A stretch of DNA of 64,000 nucleotides from Algoriphagus lacus (GTDB taxonomy: Bacteria > Bacteroidota > Bacteroidia > Cytophagales > Cyclobacteriaceae): NCBI RefSeq assembly GCF_003583985.1, contig NZ_QXML01000013.1:1-64000 (forward strand), read 5' to 3'. Of the stretch, positions 59,229 to 64,000 are shown in pieces; within the stretch, counting starts at the first letter, position 1, and each line of letters begins with the position of its first letter. Both the position numbers and the translations under genes were made by a program. Under the pieces are notes generated by a model that saw nothing but the letters and a program-made list of their open reading frames with translations, made no database searches and was not told the DNA's origin.

Positions 59229-59256
59229 AAAAAGCCAACCCGAAGGCTGGCTTTTT
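59229..59256 (-). terminator. terminator of sugar isomerase-like gene
   Basis: Minus strand AAAAAGCCAGCC pairs with GGTTGGCTTTTT (one G-T pair) around a short loop, followed by T. It lies 21 bases past the stop of the gene at 59278. Confidence 0.8.
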
Positions 59257-59277
59257 GAATCTATTTTGATGGGTAAC

Positions 59278-60183
59278 TTATTTGAAACCGATTTTTTCCA
59301 ATCCTTCGTGGCTGATTTTGATCGCTTCCAACGGATCAAGCCCGAAGGTGTTGTCCTGCTCCACTAGGTAGAATTCCATTCCTGATTTTTTCTTCTGGTC
59401 TAAAATCCGCTTGAAGTCAATATTGCCTGTGCCTACTGGTGCAAACTGTCCTTCGTTGTTCATGTCTTTAACATGCCATGCCTTAAATCTTCCCGGATAT
59501 TTTTCAAAATAAACCAAGGGATCCACTTCAGCCTTGGTCACCCAGAACAAGTCCATCTGAAAGTTGACGTATTTTGGATTGCACTTTTCCAACAGGACAT
59601 CTTCGATCACCGTGCCGTCAGCCAATGGCTTAAACTCAAAGTCATGGTTGTGATAGAGCAACTGAAGGCCTGCATTGTGGCATTTTTCTCCCAGCGTATC
59701 CATGATTTTTACCAGATCATCCGCTGTTCCGGTCATTCCCATGGATCGGGTAGCAGGGTCAAATTTAAACATGCCCATTGGCGGTACAGGGATCACAAAA
59801 TAGGTGATGCCGGCTGCTTTCACATCTGCAATCAACTGATCTGCATTTTCCATGTTAACCATGCCCATGTGGGCGCTTTTGGCTGTAAGGCCCAGACTTC
59901 CCAAATAAGATTTGAATTCCGCAGGAGTCATTCCGTAGAATTTTCCATCGGCATAGTTTGCGGATTCCACATAGGCGTATCCTGCATCGGCCACGGCTTT
60001 TAGGGTTCCTTTTGGATCTTTACCCATCGCATCACGCACAGTATACAGTGCCAATCCTCCAAATTTCTTGGCAGGCGCTGCGGTGGTTTCGGATGTTGGA
60101 GTTTCAGTTTTTGGGCTGAAGGCAGTCACGCCCAAGACCAAAACCGCAAGCAGGGTAAAGCTCAGGATTAGGTTTTTTTTCAT
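59278..60183 (-). CDS. exported sugar phosphate isomerase/epimerase-like TIM barrel
   Basis: A 301-residue protein of the xylose isomerase-like / AP endonuclease 2 superfamily. A signal peptide (MKKNLILSFTLLAVLVLGVTAFS) is followed by a Thr/Pro-rich linker and a TIM barrel: GLALYTVRDAM, YAYVESANY, YFVIPVPP, LLYHNHDFEFK, KYVNFQMDLFWVTKAEVDPL, KAWHVKDMN, YLVEQDNTF. The His, Asp and Glu ligands of the metal site are visible in these strands. Exported members of this family act on sugars or keto-glycosides, often near DUF1080 and GMC oxidoreductase genes, both of which occur in this window. Exact substrate unknown. ATG at 60183. Confidence 0.88.
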   Translation of the reverse strand: MKKNLILSFTLLAVLVLGVTAFSPKTETPTSETTAAPAKKFGGLALYTVRDAMGKDPKGTLKAVADAGYAYVESANYADGKFYGMTPAEFKSYLGSLGLTAKSAHMGMVNMENADQLIADVKAAGITYFVIPVPPMGMFKFDPATRSMGMTGTADDLVKIMDTLGEKCHNAGLQLLYHNHDFEFKPLADGTVIEDVLLEKCNPKYVNFQMDLFWVTKAEVDPLVYFEKYPGRFKAWHVKDMNNEGQFAPVGTGNIDFKRILDQKKKSGMEFYLVEQDNTFGLDPLEAIKISHEGLEKIGFK

Positions 60184-60387
60184 GTGTGTGTTTTGGTTTT
60201 CAAAGGCCACATCGAATCTCACATGGTCGATTATCATCGGATTGGAAGACGATATCTATCATGGTCGATTTCATTTAGGTTTAAGTTTTTAGATGCCTAA
60301 AGATATCCAATTCTTTCCAAAAATGAGGTGGGGAAGTTTTTTATTGTCTCAGTTGGGAGAAAATAGAAATTGGCATTTTATGCAAAC

Positions 60388-61632
60388 TCATTCAAATCCG
60401 AATAGGAGAGGGAAGAGAAATACCACGATGGCCGACCAAATCAGATATACCGGAAGATATTTCACCAAAACCAACCCTACTTCTTTCAGATGGCTTTTAT
60501 TTTGGACGGTCGAAATCAACTTTCTGGATACCTGAATGAGATGAATAAGCATCAGGATATTCACTCCCAAAACAGCCATTCTGTTTGGGGTGATGCCCCA
60601 TTCGGAAATCCGAAATGCAATTGCAGAAAGCGCCACTCCATTGACTAGGATGGTGACCAGTGAAAGCGAGGCCAAAACCCATTTTCCCGAACTCGAATTC
60701 CCTTGCCCGGATGCTTCTGCCACTGAGAAGAAAATCAAGCCCATCACACCGATCAGCAACATGTTAAACAGCATCAGGAATTCCCGGTCGTTGTATGGGT
60801 CCTTGCCTGCATACACGATTGCCCCGAGGTAGATCACCAGCATGATCAGCACCAATGGGCTGAAAATTTTTGCAATGATCGGCGCCACCTTATTGACCAG
60901 TTGGGGAATTTTCTGGGTGAGGTGTGTTGCTACCAAAGGCGCGGCAACCAACCCAAAAACTGCGATGTATTCAAAATAGAACTTTTCAATATTGATGTCT
61001 ATCAGACTAAATAATCCCACAGTAATCCCGGACATCAGGAGTCCAGCCAAACCCAAAATAGCTCCCATGATGACAGCATCCCCGTTGAAATTGAGGTAGT
61101 CGAGTCGTTTTGAAAGTCTTTTACCTTCCGCCCCGGAGAAAACATATCCCAAAATACCCCAAAGCAACAAAGGCAAATGAATGCAGGCTAAAATCAAGGT
61201 GTCGCTTGCTTTATCCTCCGGAAGTAGGTTGATGTAAAGAGCAGCTGCCAAGACAGTTACCAAAGGAATCAAAATGGATTTTAAGGGGATTCGATTTTTC
61301 CAGGCAAAGTAGGCAGATACGAATGGGAAGACGATAAACCCTAAGTTTCGGGTATAGAAGAACTCCTCATCCCAGGTGAAAATTGCAGGTAACTTTGCCA
61401 AAACCCAAGCAATGGCGGCTGCAATGAGAATAAATCGCCACTCGTGGAAAGTACCCCAGCTGACAGTTTCTGACTCCAGATTGAGTCGTGCATTCCAAAA
61501 GTCCGCTGTTCCTTTTCCCATGATTTCTGGATAAAGGGAATTGAATGAGGTCTTGAATTCCGATTTGTTTTTGCGGTAGAGTTTTTCCAGTTCGAACGGA
61601 TGTTCGAGGTTGGAAAGGATAAGTTCTTTCAT
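60388..61632 (-). CDS. multi-pass membrane protein, DUF4153-like
   Basis: A 414-residue integral membrane protein. The first ~65 residues are cytosolic (MKELILSNLEHPFELEKLYRKNK, then IMGKGTADFWNARLNLE), followed by about ten or eleven hydrophobic segments. The N-terminal style resembles Bacteroidota DUF4153 proteins; this assignment is from memory of the family and not certain. It is the last gene of a four-gene leftward cluster, 32 bases after the 107-residue membrane protein. A palindromic operator lies before that gene, so both are probably under the winged-helix regulator. Start at ATG 61632; the frame could begin at a TTG overlapping the previous gene. Confidence 0.7.
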   Translation of the reverse strand: MKELILSNLEHPFELEKLYRKNKSEFKTSFNSLYPEIMGKGTADFWNARLNLESETVSWGTFHEWRFILIAAAIAWVLAKLPAIFTWDEEFFYTRNLGFIVFPFVSAYFAWKNRIPLKSILIPLVTVLAAALYINLLPEDKASDTLILACIHLPLLLWGILGYVFSGAEGKRLSKRLDYLNFNGDAVIMGAILGLAGLLMSGITVGLFSLIDINIEKFYFEYIAVFGLVAAPLVATHLTQKIPQLVNKVAPIIAKIFSPLVLIMLVIYLGAIVYAGKDPYNDREFLMLFNMLLIGVMGLIFFSVAEASGQGNSSSGKWVLASLSLVTILVNGVALSAIAFRISEWGITPNRMAVLGVNILMLIHLIQVSRKLISTVQNKSHLKEVGLVLVKYLPVYLIWSAIVVFLFPLLFGFE

Positions 61633-61664
61633 GATAGAAGGAGGAGTAGGTGAATTTATGTTTT

Positions 61665-61988
61665 TTAATCCCAATGTCCGGTAAGCGCGAATGCCATCAC
61701 GGAACTAAGCCATAGGACAACGAAATACATCAGTGTGCTGAAGATGATGGCGATGAGTTTTTGCTTACCTGTCGGAAACCATTGAAATCCCATGAGGTAG
61801 AAGAAAATACCTCCAGCAGCACCCCCGGAAGGGATTATCAGCAAGGGGAAAAACATCCAGGTTTCAAATGCATCCTCTTTTGTTAGGATGATGAAGGTCA
61901 ATAGGGTAAGAGGAATGCTGGCTCCCAAGATGGCAGGTAGAACCAGTTGTTTAACGAGTGGACGGAAGGAGTTTGAGGAAGTGTTCAT
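61665..61988 (-). CDS. small membrane protein, 107 aa
   Basis: A 107-residue protein with three predicted membrane helices (LPAILGASIPLTLLTFIIL, MFFPLLIIPSGGAAGGIFFYLMG, LIAIIFSTLMYFVVLWLSSVMAF). No family recognised. It is the first gene downstream of the operator at 62008-62026 and is followed by the larger membrane protein at 60388-61632, so the two form a pair under common control. Confidence 0.65.
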   Translation of the reverse strand: MNTSSNSFRPLVKQLVLPAILGASIPLTLLTFIILTKEDAFETWMFFPLLIIPSGGAAGGIFFYLMGFQWFPTGKQKLIAIIFSTLMYFVVLWLSSVMAFALTGHWD

Positions 61989-62007
61989 ATGATTTGGATT
62001 AAGAAAG

Positions 62008-62026
62008 TACTTTGTAATTCAAAGTG
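62008..62026. promoter_or_regulatory. operator-like palindrome (copy 2)
   Basis: TACTTTG-TAATT-CAAAGTG, preceded by AAAG. It is nearly the same as the site at 62960-62978: both read AAAGTACTTTG, five variable bases, then CAAAGT on the plus strand. It lies just before the 107-residue membrane protein gene and after the winged-helix gene. Confidence 0.7.
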
Positions 62027-62041
62027 AATGGATAAATTTTT

Positions 62042-62335
62042 TTAGGGTTTGTTTTCTTTGATCAAATTTTCAAGGAAATCGAGATGGGCTTGGAAGGCTT
62101 TTTTTCCTGCCGCTGTTGCTGAATAATTGGTCAGGGGTTTTCGCCCTGCAAAAGATTTTTCTACCCGGATATAGTCGGAGTTTTCCAAATTTCGAAGGTG
62201 GGAGGCAAGATTGCCATCCGTGACTTCCAAGAGTTCTTTGAAGGAGTTGAAGTCATACCGCTCATTGACCATCAGGATGGACATGATGCGCAGTCGGACC
62301 ACATTCTCAAACGCCTTGTCGTATGTTCCTTCCAC
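62042..62335 (-). CDS. winged-helix transcriptional regulator
   Basis: A 97-residue DNA-binding protein of the small winged-helix (HTH_34, MarR/ArsR-like) type. The helix-turn-helix is SFKELLEVTDGNLASHLRNLENSDYI and the wing is VEKSFAGRKPLTNYSATAAGKKAF. It has no effector domain; such regulators respond through dimerisation or protein contact. It starts one base after the stop of the upstream membrane protein, so they are co-transcribed. The two TACTTTG-N5-CAAAGTA palindromes around the operon are its likely operators. Confidence 0.88.
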   Translation of the reverse strand: MEGTYDKAFENVVRLRIMSILMVNERYDFNSFKELLEVTDGNLASHLRNLENSDYIRVEKSFAGRKPLTNYSATAAGKKAFQAHLDFLENLIKENKP

Positions 62336-62336
62336 C

Positions 62337-62951
62337 TTATCGATCGTATCGGTAATACATCATCGAGCCATAGATCACATGCAGGACTCCAAACCCTATG
62401 GCCCAGCAGATTAGTCCAAATTCCGGGAAAAACGCACCAGTAAGTCCCATAATCAACTGTCCAAATCCAAGGTTTTTGATTTCACCCAAGGTAAAATGTG
62501 AGGCATTGATCAATCCCAAACCGTAGAAAATCAAGGTAGTAGGTGCAATGAATAAATAGGCACTTTCATGAATCAAAGCGAAAGAAAACAAACCGCCGGC
62601 CAGTACCGGAATGAACAAAGCATACAGAAACCGCTTGCTGGCCGGAGTCCAGAATTGATGAGAGTTCTTCTGGCTTTTTTGTTGGCTGAGTAAGTAAGCC
62701 GAACCTATCGCTAAGACCAGAACTACCAATGCAACAGCCAATAAATTGATTTGCAAATCAGCCTGTGAAATCGTCTCGGTTCCAGCACCATATTCTGTGG
62801 AGGGAAAATAAATCCAATACCAGGCAATTCCTGCACCTACAAAGGCATAGATCCCTGCCAGTACACCAGCCAGTCCGCTGAGTGAAAGGAAGCGGGTACT
62901 TCGCTCCATCATGGACTTGATATCGGATAATTCTTGTTCCGGTTTTCTCAT
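62337..62951 (-). CDS. multi-pass membrane protein paired with winged-helix regulator
   Basis: A 204-residue membrane protein. A cytosolic N-terminus (MRKPEQELSDIKSMMERSTRF) is followed by five or six hydrophobic segments (LSGLAGVLAGIYAFVGAGIAWYW, INLLAVALVVLVLAIGSAYLL, RFLYALFIPVLAGGLFSFALI, YLFIAPTTLIFYGLGLI, LIMGLTGAFFPEFGLICWAIGFGV). Proteins of this type are commonly encoded right before HTH_34 regulators in Bacteroidota, so it may be the sensor or anti-regulator of the pair. First gene of the leftward cluster, preceded by the palindrome at 62960-62978. Function unknown. Confidence 0.7.
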   Translation of the reverse strand: MRKPEQELSDIKSMMERSTRFLSLSGLAGVLAGIYAFVGAGIAWYWIYFPSTEYGAGTETISQADLQINLLAVALVVLVLAIGSAYLLSQQKSQKNSHQFWTPASKRFLYALFIPVLAGGLFSFALIHESAYLFIAPTTLIFYGLGLINASHFTLGEIKNLGFGQLIMGLTGAFFPEFGLICWAIGFGVLHVIYGSMMYYRYDR

Positions 62952-62959
62952 ATTAAAAG

Positions 62960-62978
62960 TACTTTGTGATGCAAAGTA
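62960..62978. promoter_or_regulatory. operator-like palindrome (copy 1)
   Basis: TACTTTG-TGATG-CAAAGTA, a perfect 7-bp inverted repeat with five-base spacer, nine bases before the start of the membrane protein/winged-helix operon. Second copy at 62008-62026. Its position so close to the start suits an autorepressor. Confidence 0.75.
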
Positions 62979-63061
62979 AATTAAGATTTCAAATAATTAC
63001 CAAGCCCTGGGGAATTATTTTAGAAAAATTTAGAATATCGACAATCGAATTGACCTGACTC

Positions 63062-64000
63062 ATGGAAAACACCTTTGATGCTATTGTAGTCGGTTCCGGA
63101 ATCTCCGGAGGCTGGGCTGCGAAAGAACTTTGTGAAAAAGGACTGAAGACTTTGGTGTTGGAGCGAGGCAGGTCGGTGGTTCACAATAAAGACTATCCCA
63201 CCGCCACACTTCGTCCTTGGGAAGTGCCACATCGTGGACGGCTGACCCAAGAATTCCTTAAGGAGAATCCATTGATCAGCAAAGCGGCAGGCTTTGGGGA
63301 AGAAACCAAGCATTTTTTCATTCAGGACAAAGACCATCCCTACGTGCAGGAAAAGCCCTTCGACTGGATCCGTGGCTATCAGGTGGGAGGGAAATCCCTC
63401 ACTTGGGGAAGGGCTACCCAGCGTTGGAGTAAGCATGAATTCAAAGCCCCCGAACTCCAAGGTTATGGTATGAACTGGCCGATTGGATATGAGGACGTGG
63501 CACCTTGGTATTCCCATGTGGAGAATTTCATCGGCGTATGTGGCACTCGGGACCGGGATCGAGGCGATGCCTGATGGAGAGTATATGAAACCTTTTCCAT
63601 TCAACTGTGCGGAAGAATACCTCAGTCAAAAAATCAGGGAGAATTTCCCGGACCGCCATATGGTTCATGCCCGCTGGGCCCACTTGACCGACCCTCAGGA
63701 GATTCATCTTCAGCAGGGAAGGGGACAATGCCAAGCGAGAAACATGTGCATGCGAGGTTGTCCTTTTGGTGGATATTTCAGTTCGGTATCATCGACTTTG
63801 CCTTGGGCGGAGCGCACCGGCAACCTGACCATTCGCTCGAATTCGGTAGTGCATTCGGTGATTTACGATGAAGAGACTGGAAGGGCAAGCGGAGTGAAAG
63901 TCATCGATGCGGAAACCAACGAAATCCATGAGTTCAAAGCCCGAATTATTTTCCTCAATGCCTCAGCATTAAACAGTGTCCTGGTTTTGCTCAATTCCAA
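63062..64000 (+). pseudogene. GMC-type oxidoreductase, frameshifted and cut by window end
   Basis: The N-terminal part reads DAIVVGSGISGGWAAKEL (FAD-binding GxGxxGG), followed by GYQVGGKSLTWGRATQRW, typical of GMC oxidoreductases. The frame stops at 63574 after GTRDRDRGDA. The next frame continues the family sequence directly from GIEAMPDGEYMKPF through ARNMCMRGCPFGGYFSSVSSTL to the window end. One extra base in the run GGGACCGGGATC (about 63548-63560) explains the shift. It may be a true frameshift or a sequencing error. Such enzymes oxidise sugars, often to 3-keto forms, and commonly pair with DUF1080 and isomerase-like proteins, also present in this window. Confidence 0.85.

Overview
The window looks like a chromosomal segment of a member of the Bacteroidota, most likely a Cytophagales/Cyclobacteriaceae-type bacterium (Algoriphagus-like; this is inferred from protein style, not from a search). 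Evidence: promoters of the Bacteroidota type (TTTG-20 bp-TAnnTTTG before tRNA-Leu), almost no Shine-Dalgarno sequences, DUF4924, GxxExxY and four-helix-bundle proteins, many small secreted lipoproteins, and intergenic short repeats typical of the phylum.

Left part (1-12.8 kb): an accessory region. After a repeat-rich non-coding stretch and an XRE regulator come a small phosphatase-like protein and a leftward type I restriction-modification operon, hsdM-hsdS-KAP NTPase-four-helix protein-hsdR, with ATGA overlaps at the first two junctions. The KAP NTPase and four-helix protein are extra members of the operon. A membrane-anchored HerA-like ATPase follows on the same strand. A block of repeated hairpins separates this from the next region.

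12.8-27.3 kb: a DUF1254 lipoprotein, a complete tripartite RND efflux operon (adaptor-permease-outer membrane factor), a cation diffusion facilitator, an APC permease, a GxxExxY gene embedded in MITE-like repeats, a calcium-type P-ATPase and a DUF4924 protein.

27.4-47.8 kb: mostly core genes. lepA, folD and tRNA-Leu(GAG) are followed by a DsrE-like secreted protein, then a hybrid histidine kinase facing an NtrC-type sigma-54 activator. Next to the activator is a small exported PepSY-like protein with a sigma-54-like promoter. Further on are a long PurF-like amidotransferase, an M42 peptidase, a DUF1080 protein, valS, a CocE/NonD hydrolase, fumarylacetoacetase and a secreted glycerophosphodiesterase. 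Many genes here end in clear hairpin terminators.

47.8-64 kb: the most unusual gene is a 1783-residue protein at 48061-53412. It carries two alpha/beta-hydrolase domains, each with a plausible complete Ser-Asp-His triad, a region resembling the M17 aminopeptidase N-terminal domain, a CHAT caspase-like protease with His/Cys dyad, and a C-terminal TPR-like region. It is followed by a sulfatase, a NarL-type two-component system with a small exported repeat protein, a truncated frameshifted copy of the sulfatase, a secreted sugar isomerase-like protein, and a membrane-protein cluster with a winged-helix regulator. That regulator probably binds two near-identical palindromes found upstream of the two halves of the cluster. 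A GMC oxidoreductase, interrupted by a one-base frameshift, runs off the right end.
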